In this document: positions 24,600 through 33,063 of the stretch, piece after piece
Layout: each line of letters starts with the position of its first letter
Numbering within the stretch: position 1 is the first letter of the stretch
Assembly: GCF_018476645.1 (NCBI RefSeq)
Contig: NZ_JAHCTB010000004.1
Coordinates: 186,001-250,000 of the forward strand
Origin: Aequorivita echinoideorum
GTDB lineage: Bacteria > Bacteroidota > Bacteroidia > Flavobacteriales > Flavobacteriaceae
Direction of reading: 5' to 3'
Length of the DNA: 64,000 nt
Notes under the pieces: model-generated
Database searches by the model: none
Seen by the model: only the letters and a program-made list of their open reading frames with translations
What the model was told of the DNA's origin: nothing
Program-made: the position numbers and the translations under genes

Positions 24600-26507
24600 A
24601 TGGCTGATAAAGCAAACAAAGAAGTAGCTGAAGAAAAAGCTGCAAAACAAGAAGAAAAAACAGCGGTTGCAGAAATGACAACTGAAGAAACCAACACAAA
24701 AGAGCTTGAGATAAAAGAAAACAGCAAGCCTAAAGCTGAGGTTTCGCTTAAGGAAAAAGATCCTGAAAAATTCTTAAAGGAATTTAACTGGCACAATTAC
24801 GAAGAGGGCATTGACCCTATCGATGATGGCAAGTTGGAAGAATTTGAGAAATTGGTAGCTGAAAATTTTGTTGATACACTTGACGATGAGGTTGTTGAGG
24901 GTAAAGTAGTTTTCATTACAGACCGCGATGCTATAATTGACATCAATGCGAAGAGTGAAGGTGTAGTATCCTTGAACGAATTCCGCTACAATCCAGATTT
25001 AAAAGTAGGTGACAAAGTAGAAGTTTTGATAGATGTTCGTGAGGACAGCACTGGTCAATTAATTCTTAGCCACCGTAAAGCCCGTACTATTAAAGCGTGG
25101 GATCGCGTAAATGCTGCCCACGATAAAGGAACAATAGTAAACGGTTACGTAAAATGCCGCACAAAAGGTGGTATGATTGTAGACGTTTTTGGTATCGAGG
25201 CGTTCTTGCCAGGTTCACAAATTGATGTGAAGCCAATCCGTGATTATGATGTTTACGTTGGTAAGACAATGGAATTTAAAGTGGTGAAAATCAATCACGA
25301 GTTCAAAAACGTTGTTGTTTCGCATAAAGCGCTTATTGAAGCAGATATTGAAGAGCAGAAAAAAGAAATCATCGGGCAGCTTGAAAAAGGACAGGTACTT
25401 GAAGGTGTTGTTAAAAACATTACTTCATACGGAGTATTTGTTGATCTTGGTGGCGTTGATGGACTTGTTCACATTACAGACCTTTCTTGGTCACGCATCA
25501 ACCACCCGAACGAGATTGTTGAGCTAGATCAAAAATTGAACGTAGTTATTCTTGATTTTGATGAAGATAAAACACGTATCCAGTTAGGTCTTAAGCAATT
25601 AAACCCACATCCATGGGAAGCTTTGGGTGATGAGTTGAAAGTTGGTGACAAAGTAAAAGGTAAGGTAGTTGTAATTGCAGATTACGGTGCCTTCATTGAA
25701 GTTGCCGAAGGTGTTGAAGGTCTTATCCACGTAAGCGAAATGTCTTGGAGCACGCACTTGCGCAGCGCACAGGATTTCGTAAACGTTGGTGACGAGGTTG
25801 AAGCGGTAATCCTTACAATGGATAAGGAAGAACGTAAGATGAGCCTTGGTATCAAACAAATGACTCCAGACCCATGGACAGATATCACTAAAAAATACCC
25901 TGTAGGTTCACGCCACAAAGGTATTGTTCGTAACTTCACCAACTTTGGTGTTTTTGTTGAACTTGAAGAAGGTATTGACGGTCTTATTTACATCAGTGAT
26001 CTTTCTTGGACCAAGAAAATCAAGCACCCAAGTGAATTCACAAACATTGGTGATGAGCTTGAAGTGGTTGTATTGGAATTAGATGTTGAAGGACGCAAGT
26101 TAAGCTTGGGCCACAAACAGACCGAGGAAAATCCTTGGGATAAATATGAAAACGAATTTGCCGTAGGCACTAAGCACACTGCAACTATCGATGAAGTAGT
26201 GGACAAAGGTGCAACAATCAAATTCAATGATGATATTGTAGCATTTGTACCAAGCCGTCACCTTGAAAAAGAAGATGGTTCTATGTTGAAAAAAGGTGAT
26301 GAGGCAGAATTCCAAATTATTGAATTCAATAAGGAATTCAAGAAAGTGGTAGCTTCGCACATGAGTATCCACAAAGAAGAAGAAGCTAAAATTGTAAAAG
26401 CTGCGGCTAAAAAGCAAGCTCAGGAAGCTGAGGAGGCAAAACCAACACTTGGTGATGCCAATGCAAAATTACAAGAGCTTAAAGATAGAATGGACGGTAA
26501 AAAATAA
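24600..26507 (+). CDS. rpsA: 30S ribosomal protein S1
   Basis: A 635-residue S1 protein that binds mRNA and helps ribosome recruitment. An acidic, Lys/Glu-rich N-terminal extension (about 60 residues) precedes six S1/OB-fold repeats. Clear repeat cores are GVFVDLGGVDGLVHITDLSW, GAFIEVAEGVEGLIHVSEMSW and GVFVELEEGIDGLIYISDLSW. A Lys/Ala/Glu-rich tail ends the protein. Codon use shifts visibly towards CGT, GGT and AAC-type codons compared with its neighbours, as expected for a highly expressed gene. It has its own strong promoter and terminator. Confidence 0.97.
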   Translation: MADKANKEVAEEKAAKQEEKTAVAEMTTEETNTKELEIKENSKPKAEVSLKEKDPEKFLKEFNWHNYEEGIDPIDDGKLEEFEKLVAENFVDTLDDEVVEGKVVFITDRDAIIDINAKSEGVVSLNEFRYNPDLKVGDKVEVLIDVREDSTGQLILSHRKARTIKAWDRVNAAHDKGTIVNGYVKCRTKGGMIVDVFGIEAFLPGSQIDVKPIRDYDVYVGKTMEFKVVKINHEFKNVVVSHKALIEADIEEQKKEIIGQLEKGQVLEGVVKNITSYGVFVDLGGVDGLVHITDLSWSRINHPNEIVELDQKLNVVILDFDEDKTRIQLGLKQLNPHPWEALGDELKVGDKVKGKVVVIADYGAFIEVAEGVEGLIHVSEMSWSTHLRSAQDFVNVGDEVEAVILTMDKEERKMSLGIKQMTPDPWTDITKKYPVGSRHKGIVRNFTNFGVFVELEEGIDGLIYISDLSWTKKIKHPSEFTNIGDELEVVVLELDVEGRKLSLGHKQTEENPWDKYENEFAVGTKHTATIDEVVDKGATIKFNDDIVAFVPSRHLEKEDGSMLKKGDEAEFQIIEFNKEFKKVVASHMSIHKEEEAKIVKAAAKKQAQEAEEAKPTLGDANAKLQELKDRMDGKK

Positions 26508-26528
26508 TCGCTCCATTTATAATTAATG

Positions 26529-26562
26529 AAAAGCCTTCCGGTTAATGGAGGGCTTTTTTTTT
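26529..26562 (+). terminator. Rho-independent terminator after rpsA
   Basis: Stem aaaagccttcc (26529-26539) pairs with ggagggctttt (26547-26557) with one G-T pair and a 7-base loop, then a T run. It begins 21 bases after the stop codon. Confidence 0.9.
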
Positions 26563-26666
26563 GTTTTAAATCTTCATCGTTGAAAAATAAAAAACCATCA
26601 AATTAATGAAAATCACTTTCGATAAAAATAAAAATGATTAAATTCAAAATCTTTTTAAAATTTATT

Positions 26667-29120
26667 ATGAAGCTAAAATTTATCATACCACTTCTGCTTT
26701 TAATTACGCTATCCTGCGCAACCCCAAAAAAAGCATCGAAAGGAAAATCCGAAACCACCGAAAAAGGTGCAGACAAAGACAAAGTTGCAATAAAGCCCTA
26801 CGATAAGGTTATAACCAAAGATGCCAAAACGGATGACGGACTCTTTAAAGTGCACACGGTCAAGGACGATTTTTTCTACGAAATTCCAGATTCCCTTTTC
26901 AATAGGGAAATGTTGATGGTAACCCGCATCGCCAAAACGGCTACCAACATAGGATTTGGTGGCGGAAAAACAAATACCCAAGTGCTTCGGTGGGAAAAAA
27001 AGCCCAACAAGGTATTGCTTCGGGTGGTTTCACATCAAATTTTTGCAGCTGATTCGCTTCCCATTCACGAGGCGGTGGTCAACTCAAATTTCGAACCCGT
27101 TCTATTTTCATTTGACATCCGCGCATTTAATAAAGATACTACGGCAACTGTAATTGAAGTAAATAAACTTTTTGAAACAGACGTTCGCCCGCTCGGGATG
27201 CCAAATGATTACAGGGAAGAATATAAAATAACGAGCCTTGAAAAAGAGCGTTCCTATATTGAAAGTATAAAATCATATCCACTAAATATTGAATCGCGCC
27301 ACGTAAAAACCTATGTGGCCAAAGAACCTCCCAGTAATTCAGATTTGGGTTCAATTTCGGTGGAAATGAATAACAGCATGGTGTTGCTCCCAAAGGTTCC
27401 CATGAAGCGTCGCTATTTTGATGAGCGCGTGGGTTGGTTTGCACGAGGCCAGACGGATTATGGACTGGATAGGCAGGAAAGCAAAACTGTGAAATATTTG
27501 GACAGATGGCGATTGGAAGTTAGAGATGAAGATATGGCTGCTTTTGAAAGAGGCGAGCTTGTAGTTCCCAAAAAACAGATTGTTTATTATATTGATAGGG
27601 CAACACCAGTAAAATGGAGAAAATACATAAAAGAAGGAATTGAGGATTGGCAAGTTGCCTTTGAAGCTGCCGGTTTTAAGGAAGCCATTATCGCCAAAGA
27701 TCCTCCTACGGTAGCTGAGGACCCAGAATGGTCACCGGAAGATGTACGGTATTCGGTAGTGCGTTATTTAGCATCACCTATCCCCAATGCCAATGGTCCC
27801 CACGTGAGCGATCCTAGAAGCGGCGAAATTTTGGAGAGTGACATCAATTGGTACCATAATGTAATGACGCTTCTGCGCAACTGGTATTTTGTACAGACTG
27901 CGGCGGTTAATCCCGAGGCTCGCGGTGTGGCATTCAAAGATGAAATTATGGGCAGATTGATTCGCTTTGTATCTTCCCACGAGGTGGGCCACACGCTGGG
28001 CCTGCCACATAATATGGGGAGTAGTGTTGCGTATCCCGTAGATTCGCTTCGTTCAGTGGATTTCACAAAAAAATACGGAACCGCACCATCCATTATGGAT
28101 TATGCTCGTTTCAACTACATTGCACAGCCTGGCGATGGAGATGTGGCTTTAATGCCGAATATAGGCGTATATGATAAATACGCAATTAAATGGGGATACA
28201 AGCCACTTCCAAATCTTTCAGCCGAAGCCGAAAAGAAAACATTGGACTCTTGGATTTTGGAACACGCCGGTGACCCAATGTATCGTTTTGGGAGCCAGCA
28301 AAGGGGAGTAATTGATCCCAGCAGCCAAACGGAAGACTTGGGTGATGATGCGGTGAAAGCGAGTTTGTATGGGATTTCGAATTTAAAATTGATTATGCCC
28401 AAGTTAATTGAATATACACGCGAGGATGGCAAGGATTACGAAGATCTTTCAAAAATGTATGATCAAGTGGTGGCGCAATTCAACAGATATATGGGCCACG
28501 TGGCGGCTAACATTGGCGGGGTTTATGAATATTACAAAACGTATGATCAAAATGGCGCAGTATATACCCACGTACCAAAAGCCAAGCAAGAGGAAAGTAT
28601 GGAATTTTTACAGGACCAACTTTTTGCGACACCAGAATGGTTGATCGACGAGGAAATTTTCAATAAAATTCAATTTGATGGGAGCATTGAAAATGTACGA
28701 CAGATGCAAGCAAGAACCTTGGAAAATGTCTTGGACTTTGGTAGAATGGCACGTATCATTGAAAATGAATCCATTAATGGGAAAGACAGCTATTCGCTTT
28801 TGGAAATGATGGATGATTTAAGAAGTGGCATTTTCAGTGAATTAAAAAATGGAAAGGCAATTGATACATACAGAAGAAATCTACAACGTGCCTATGTTGA
28901 TAGATTGGAATATTTAATGACAAAAGAACAGGAGGGGAGAAACCGCACAAAAGTGGATGTAAACCAGAGTGACATTCGCTCTGTGGCGCGTGCGGAACTT
29001 AAAACTTTGGACAACGACATTCGCAACGCAATTGGAAGAATCAGTGATAAAATGAGCAAAATCCATTTGTTGGATCTTCGGGAGCGTATAAATATTATTT
29101 TGAATCCGTACGCGAAATAA
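26667..29120 (+). CDS. Zinc-dependent metalloprotease lipoprotein (metzincin, DUF5117/DUF5118 type)
   Basis: About 817 residues from the ATG at 26667, chosen because it places a compact signal directly before the lipobox LSC (Cys17); an ATG at 26634 would add 11 basic and hydrophobic residues. The zinc site is HEVGHTLGLPHNM (His438, Glu439, His442, His448), the extended metzincin HExxHxxGxxH with a nearby SIMDYARFN Met-turn. The regions on either side correspond to the large proteases usually annotated with DUF5117 and DUF5118. It is probably anchored in the outer membrane or periplasm. Substrate unknown. A large hairpin follows the gene. Confidence 0.88.
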   Translation: MKLKFIIPLLLLITLSCATPKKASKGKSETTEKGADKDKVAIKPYDKVITKDAKTDDGLFKVHTVKDDFFYEIPDSLFNREMLMVTRIAKTATNIGFGGGKTNTQVLRWEKKPNKVLLRVVSHQIFAADSLPIHEAVVNSNFEPVLFSFDIRAFNKDTTATVIEVNKLFETDVRPLGMPNDYREEYKITSLEKERSYIESIKSYPLNIESRHVKTYVAKEPPSNSDLGSISVEMNNSMVLLPKVPMKRRYFDERVGWFARGQTDYGLDRQESKTVKYLDRWRLEVRDEDMAAFERGELVVPKKQIVYYIDRATPVKWRKYIKEGIEDWQVAFEAAGFKEAIIAKDPPTVAEDPEWSPEDVRYSVVRYLASPIPNANGPHVSDPRSGEILESDINWYHNVMTLLRNWYFVQTAAVNPEARGVAFKDEIMGRLIRFVSSHEVGHTLGLPHNMGSSVAYPVDSLRSVDFTKKYGTAPSIMDYARFNYIAQPGDGDVALMPNIGVYDKYAIKWGYKPLPNLSAEAEKKTLDSWILEHAGDPMYRFGSQQRGVIDPSSQTEDLGDDAVKASLYGISNLKLIMPKLIEYTREDGKDYEDLSKMYDQVVAQFNRYMGHVAANIGGVYEYYKTYDQNGAVYTHVPKAKQEESMEFLQDQLFATPEWLIDEEIFNKIQFDGSIENVRQMQARTLENVLDFGRMARIIENESINGKDSYSLLEMMDDLRSGIFSELKNGKAIDTYRRNLQRAYVDRLEYLMTKEQEGRNRTKVDVNQSDIRSVARAELKTLDNDIRNAIGRISDKMSKIHLLDLRERINIILNPYAK

Positions 29121-29143
29121 TTTTCAGAATTATCTCTGAACAA

Positions 29144-29206
29144 AAACTAAGACTTTCTAAATAAAGCAGTCGTTTGGCAGCTTCGTTTTAGAAAGTCTTT
29201 TAGTTT
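29144..29206. repeat. 63-base hairpin between the metalloprotease gene and pyrR
   Basis: Left arm 29144-29161 (aaactaagactttctaaa) pairs with a right arm at 29187-29206 with a 2-base bulge, and an inner aagc/gctt stem extends it. It lies upstream of the predicted pyrR -7 box, so it is more likely a transcript end for the metalloprotease gene than a PyrR-binding attenuator. It lacks a long T tract. Its sequence does not resemble the PyrR anti-antiterminator loop of Bacillus. Confidence 0.6.
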
Positions 29207-29270
29207 GAATTGAAACAATCATATTTTCAATCAAAATGCATTTCTTCATTTCTAAAGAATAAAAAAACCG

Positions 29271-29278
29271 TATTTTTG
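29271..29278 (+). promoter_or_regulatory. -7 box for pyrR
   Basis: TATTTTTG fits TAnnTTTG and lies 26 bases before the pyrR ATG. No clear -33 TTG at standard spacing. Confidence 0.5.
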
Positions 29279-29304
29279 AAATCTGATAAATATTCAGACT
29301 TCCT

Positions 29305-29844
29305 ATGAGCCAAAAAGTGTTATTGAACGCAACCGAAATAAACATTGCGCTTAACCGTTTGGCCTGCCAATTAATAGAAAATCACCATAATTTTTCGGAG
29401 ACCGTACTTGTGGGCATTCAACCGCGGGGTGTTTTTTTGGCAGAAAGATTAAAATCGCTGCTTGAAACCGAATATAAAATCAAGGATATAAAACTTGGGT
29501 ATTTGGACATCACGTTTTTTAGGGATGATTTTAGGCGAAGTGAAAAACCGCTTGAGGCAAACAAAACCAGAATCGATTTTATTGTAGAGAATAAAAAAGT
29601 AGTCTTTATAGATGATGTGCTATTTACCGGAAGAAGCATCCGCTCGGCATTGACTGCCATTCAATCTTTTGGGAGACCGCTGGAAATTGAACTCTTGACC
29701 TTAATAGACCGCCGTTTCAGTCGGCATTTGCCTATACAGCCCGATTATCGTGGAAGGCAAGTGGATGCCATAAACGGAGAAAAGGTAAAGGTTTGCTGGA
29801 AAGAAAATGACGGCGAAGATGCTGTTTATTTGGTTAAGAGTTAA
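29305..29844 (+). CDS. pyrR: Phosphoribosyltransferase-family pyrimidine regulator PyrR
   Basis: A 179-residue type I phosphoribosyltransferase of PyrR length. The PRPP loop is VVFIDDVLFTGRSIRSAL (about residues 98-115), and GIQPRGVFLAERL near the N-terminus matches the PyrR/uracil phosphoribosyltransferase fold. PyrR proteins sense UMP/UTP and can also make UMP from uracil; whether RNA binding is kept in this phylum is uncertain. It is followed by pyrB, joined by a spacer made of 7-base units. Its last two codons and stop (AAG AGT TAA) lie in the first units of that array. Confidence 0.92.
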   Translation: MSQKVLLNATEINIALNRLACQLIENHHNFSETVLVGIQPRGVFLAERLKSLLETEYKIKDIKLGYLDITFFRDDFRRSEKPLEANKTRIDFIVENKKVVFIDDVLFTGRSIRSALTAIQSFGRPLEIELLTLIDRRFSRHLPIQPDYRGRQVDAINGEKVKVCWKENDGEDAVYLVKS

Positions 29845-29944
29845 GATTTATGAATCAAGAATTATTTTTTGCCAACAGCCAACAGCCAACAGCCAACAAC
29901 CGATAACCAATAACAGACAACCGATAACCGACAACTGAATACTA
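29833..29944 (+). repeat. Heptamer array filling the pyrR-pyrB junction
   Basis: Sixteen consecutive 7-base units run in one register across the whole junction. They start as gttaaga x2, drift through tttatga, atcaaga and attattt, become acagcca x3, then alternate acaaccg, ataacca, ataacag, acaaccg, ataaccg, acaactg. The pyrR stop (29842-29844) is inside unit two and the pyrB ATG comes 5 bases after the last unit. There is no spacer-repeat alternation, so it is not a CRISPR array. Confidence 0.85.
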
Positions 29945-29948
29945 AAAA

Positions 29949-30884
29949 ATGGAACTAAGTGTAAAACACTTATTGGGAATAAAATATATAACCGAAGCCG
30001 ATATCCAACTCATCTTCGAAACGGCAGACCATTTCAAGGAAGTTATCAATAGGCCCATAAAAAAAGTGCCTTCACTGCGAGATATAACCATTGCCAATCT
30101 TTTCTTTGAAAATAGTACCCGTACAAAACTTTCCTTTGAGCTCGCCGAGAAAAGGCTTTCGGCAGATGTTATCAATTTTGCTTCATCGAGTTCCTCTGTG
30201 ACCAAAGGTGAAACCTTAATCGATACCGTAAATAACATTCTCTCGATGAAAGTAGATATGGTCGTGATGCGCCATCCCAATCCCGGTGCAGGCGTATTTC
30301 TTTCAAAACATATCAATGCAAGTATCGTAAATGCCGGTGATGGTGCGCACGAGCATCCCACGCAGGCTTTATTGGATTGCTATTCCATTCGGGAAAAATT
30401 GGGCGATGTAGCTGGCAAAAAAATAGTGATTGTGGGAGATATTCTACATTCAAGAGTTGCTCTTTCCAATATATTTGCGCTTCAAAAACTTGGAGCTTCC
30501 GTAAAAGTGTGCGGTCCAAAAACATTGATTCCCAAATATATAGAAGAATTTGGTGTAGGTTTTGAACCAAATCTAAAAAAAGCCCTGGAATGGTGTGATG
30601 TTGCAAATATGTTGCGTGTGCAAAACGAACGGATGGATATAAGCTATTTTCCAACTACACGCGAATACACACAGCAATTTGGGCTGAATAAAAAATTGCT
30701 GGATTCGCTTGGGAAAGAAATTCTTATTATGCATCCGGGTCCTATCAATCGCGGGGTAGAAATTACAAGTGATGTGGCAGACAGTAAGCAATCGATTATA
30801 TTGGAACAAGTTCAAAACGGGGTTGCGGTACGTATGGCGGTAATCTATTTATTGGCTTCAAAAATAAAACACGATGAAAATTAA
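29949..30884 (+). CDS. pyrB: Aspartate carbamoyltransferase catalytic subunit
   Basis: A 311-residue ATCase that joins carbamoyl phosphate and aspartate in UMP synthesis. Motifs: FFENSTRTKLSFELAEKRL (carbamoyl-phosphate loop, S-T-R-T), VMRHPNPGAG, NAGDGAHEHPTQALLDCYSI (the HPTQ motif) and MHPGPINRGVEI (the PGP loop). No pyrI regulatory subunit is seen nearby. The start ATG at 29949 comes just after the heptamer array. Its end overlaps the next gene by 11 bases. Confidence 0.96.
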   Translation: MELSVKHLLGIKYITEADIQLIFETADHFKEVINRPIKKVPSLRDITIANLFFENSTRTKLSFELAEKRLSADVINFASSSSSVTKGETLIDTVNNILSMKVDMVVMRHPNPGAGVFLSKHINASIVNAGDGAHEHPTQALLDCYSIREKLGDVAGKKIVIVGDILHSRVALSNIFALQKLGASVKVCGPKTLIPKYIEEFGVGFEPNLKKALEWCDVANMLRVQNERMDISYFPTTREYTQQFGLNKKLLDSLGKEILIMHPGPINRGVEITSDVADSKQSIILEQVQNGVAVRMAVIYLLASKIKHDEN

Positions 30885-31209
30885 AAATCATAACAATTTT
30901 GTTGTTTTGGAAGATGAAAAAGATGATATCGCAGATTTTGCGAACTTCATCGAAGCCCAAGTTCCTTCAAAATACAAAGGGCAGAACGTGGTGCTCAACC
31001 TTTTAAAATATGATTCGTTAGTGCTGCCTGAACTTCTTTTATTTTTGAATACTTCCAACCTTCACCGAAAAACAAAACAATCCTTCGTAATTGTGAACGA
31101 CGCGATTAATCCAGATGAAATTCCCTACGAAATTATAGCGGTGCCAACCCTCAAAGAAGCTGAGGACATTATTGAAATGGAAGAAATAGAACGCGATTTG
31201 GGATTTTAA
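30874..31209 (+). CDS. Conserved small protein between pyrB and rnz
   Basis: A 111-residue soluble protein with alternating strands and helices (MKIKNHNNFVVLEDEKDDIADF, then QNVVLNLLKYDSLVLPELLLFL and SFVIVNDA). The pattern recalls a small STAS-like alpha/beta domain, but there is no diagnostic motif and I do not assign it. It begins 11 bases inside the end of pyrB, indicating translational coupling, and is followed by rnz after a spacer that is largely a heptamer array. Confidence 0.7.
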   Translation: MKIKNHNNFVVLEDEKDDIADFANFIEAQVPSKYKGQNVVLNLLKYDSLVLPELLLFLNTSNLHRKTKQSFVIVNDAINPDEIPYEIIAVPTLKEAEDIIEMEEIERDLGF

Positions 31210-31230
31210 AGTAGTTTTCAGTCGCGGTTT

Positions 31231-31318
31231 AATAATGAATATTGAACACAACTGCAAAATTCTAAATTTTTAAACCCTAAACCCTAAACCCTAAACCTTA
31301 AACTTGAAACTTGAAACT
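31231..31318 (+). repeat. Heptamer array in the rnz leader, including the start codon
   Basis: Units of 7 bases run from 31256 (aaaattc, taaattt, ttaaacc, ctaaacc x3, ttaaact, tgaaact x2) and a weaker 7-base register (aataatg, aatattg, aacacaa) reaches back to 31231. The rnz TTG start (31311-31313) and codons 2-3 are inside the last units. The middle units are identical in sequence to a plant-type telomere repeat, which I regard as coincidence. Confidence 0.85.
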
Positions 31319-32228
31319 GACAATTTTAGGCTGCCATAGTGCCACCCCTACCGTTTCTGCCCACCCAACCGCACAGGTCTTGGAAATAAAGGGACATCTA
31401 TTTTTGATAGATTGTGGCGAGGGAACACAGGTTCAGTTACGAAAGTATAAAATTAAATTTTCGCGCATCAGGCGTATTTTTATCTCCCATTTACACGGCG
31501 ATCATTTTTTTGGACTCGTGGGATTGATTTCCACGTTTCGGCTTATGGGAAGAAATGCTGAGCTTCACGTTTACGGTCCCAAAGGGATTAAAGAGGCCAT
31601 TTTGCTTTTTCTAAAATTGGGGAAATCATATACCAATTATCCCTTATATTTTCACGAACTCGACACCACTATTCCCGAGCTCATTTTTGAGGACGACAAG
31701 GTTTCGGTGGAGACTATTCCTTTGGAGCACAGGGTTTATACCAACGGATTTTTGTTTCGGGAAAAACCTGCGGATCGCACGCTCAACGTTGATGCTGCAA
31801 GGGCTGCAAATGTTGATTTAAGCTATTACAATAAAATAAAGCAAGGTTTTGATGTTGAAAACAAGGAAGGAAAAATAATTCCGAATAAGGAAATCACCTT
31901 TGATCCACCAGCTCCAAAATCGTATGCTTACTGCAGTGATACCGCATATCATCCACAAATGGTTGACCAGGTTACAGAGGTGGATGTTATGTATCATGAA
32001 TCCACTTTTCTGGAGGAACACCACCATTTGGCTGAAAAAACTAAGCATAGCACCGCAAAGGAAGCAGCTGCAATTGCCAAAAAGGCGAAAATAAAAACAC
32101 TCATTTTAGGGCATTATTCAGGGAGGTATGGCAATTTGGAATTTTTCAGGAATGAAGCTCAGGAAGTTTTTTTGGGCAAAATTGAATTGGCAGAAGATGG
32201 AAAGCGTTTTGATTTTTCAAAAAAATGA
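31311..32228 (+). CDS. rnz: Ribonuclease Z
   Basis: A 305-residue metallo-beta-lactamase enzyme that trims tRNA 3-prime ends. Motifs: GCHSATPT (about residues 7-14), IDCGEGTQVQLRKYKI (the family-specific GEGTQ), ISHLHGDHFFGL (zinc H-x-H-x-D-H, about 58-69), YCSDTAYHP and LILGHYSGRY. All metal ligands are present. The TTG at 31311 is taken as start because MKLTILGCHSATPT is the family N-terminus; it lies inside the heptamer array. Confidence 0.94.
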   Translation: MKLTILGCHSATPTVSAHPTAQVLEIKGHLFLIDCGEGTQVQLRKYKIKFSRIRRIFISHLHGDHFFGLVGLISTFRLMGRNAELHVYGPKGIKEAILLFLKLGKSYTNYPLYFHELDTTIPELIFEDDKVSVETIPLEHRVYTNGFLFREKPADRTLNVDAARAANVDLSYYNKIKQGFDVENKEGKIIPNKEITFDPPAPKSYAYCSDTAYHPQMVDQVTEVDVMYHESTFLEEHHHLAEKTKHSTAKEAAAIAKKAKIKTLILGHYSGRYGNLEFFRNEAQEVFLGKIELAEDGKRFDFSKK

Positions 32229-32357
32229 GCGTTGAAGTATTTGATTTTCTTACATATTTATGTTTCGCATCCATTGCGCTAAAATTTTAATACATATTTA
32301 ATAGCCCGCTATTTTAAAGCTTCGGCAAAACTAGTAACTTGCGTGAAAACATCGATT

Positions 32358-33014
32358 ATGGCTGAAAACCTTCATTCCGTGCGGAAATCTTATGAAAAGG
32401 ATGAGCTCTCAAAAAAATCAATTGCGGAAAAACCGATGGATCAGTTCAGCCATTGGTTTTCAGAATTGAAGAAAACCAACGAGCTCGACGAAATCCACGA
32501 ATTAAATGCAATGACCCTCACAACAATGGGTATCGACGGGTTTCCAAAAGGACGCGTAGTTCTTCTGAAAAAATTTGATGCGGAAGGTTTTTATTTTTAT
32601 ACCAATTACGGGAGTGAAAAAGGCAAGGCCATTGCCGAAAATCCAAAGGTCTCACTCTCTTTTTTTTGGCCAAATCTGGAACGGCAGGTAATCGTTAAAG
32701 GTATAGCCGAAAAAACTTCAGAAGAGGATTCTTCAGAATATTTCCATTCCAGGCCTAAAGGCAGTCAGCTGGGAGCTGCGGTCTCCCAGCAAAGTTCTGT
32801 GGTGGAATCCAGGGATATTTTAGAAGAAAAATTGAAAGAACTGGAAAAGAAATATGAGAATGTTGAAGTTCCCAAACCCTTGGAATGGGGAGGTTACAAA
32901 ATTACACCGCTCTTTATGGAGTTTTGGCAAGGGCGCCGCAATAGGTTGCACGACCGCATTCTTTACACCTTGGAAAAAGGCGGTACTTGGAAAATTGAAA
33001 GGTTGGCACCCTAA
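32358..33014 (+). CDS. pdxH: Pyridoxine/pyridoxamine 5-phosphate oxidase
   Basis: A 218-residue FMN enzyme that makes pyridoxal phosphate. Motifs: AMTLTTMGIDGFPKGRVVLLKKFD, FYTNYGSEKGKAIAENP, FFWPNLERQVIVKG (FMN contacts) and the C-terminal WQGRRNRLHDRILY with the substrate-binding R-x-H. The ATG at 32358 (MAENLHSVRKSYEKDEL) matches family starts; a GTG at 32343 is possible. The 129-base upstream spacer contains a direct repeat of acatattta and no gene. Confidence 0.95.
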   Translation: MAENLHSVRKSYEKDELSKKSIAEKPMDQFSHWFSELKKTNELDEIHELNAMTLTTMGIDGFPKGRVVLLKKFDAEGFYFYTNYGSEKGKAIAENPKVSLSFFWPNLERQVIVKGIAEKTSEEDSSEYFHSRPKGSQLGAAVSQQSSVVESRDILEEKLKELEKKYENVEVPKPLEWGGYKITPLFMEFWQGRRNRLHDRILYTLEKGGTWKIERLAP

Positions 33015-33049
33015 TCCGTTAAAAAGAAAGAAATCCTGCGCCATCCATT

Positions 33050-33063
33050 AAACTTAAAACTTA
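33050..33063 (+). repeat. Two AAACTTA heptamers joining the sixA start codon
   Basis: Two exact copies of aaactta; the last base of the second copy is the A of the sixA ATG (33063). Only two units, but the same unit family and the same position relative to the start codon as in rnz. Confidence 0.45.

Noticed and set aside
29833-29944. Possible CRISPR array
   Set aside because: Units are 7 bases with no spacers, and no cas genes are in the window.
31272-31292. Three AAACCCT units identical to plant-type telomere repeats
   Set aside because: They are the middle part of a drifting heptamer array in a bacterial spacer; the units before and after differ, and coding sequence continues on both sides.
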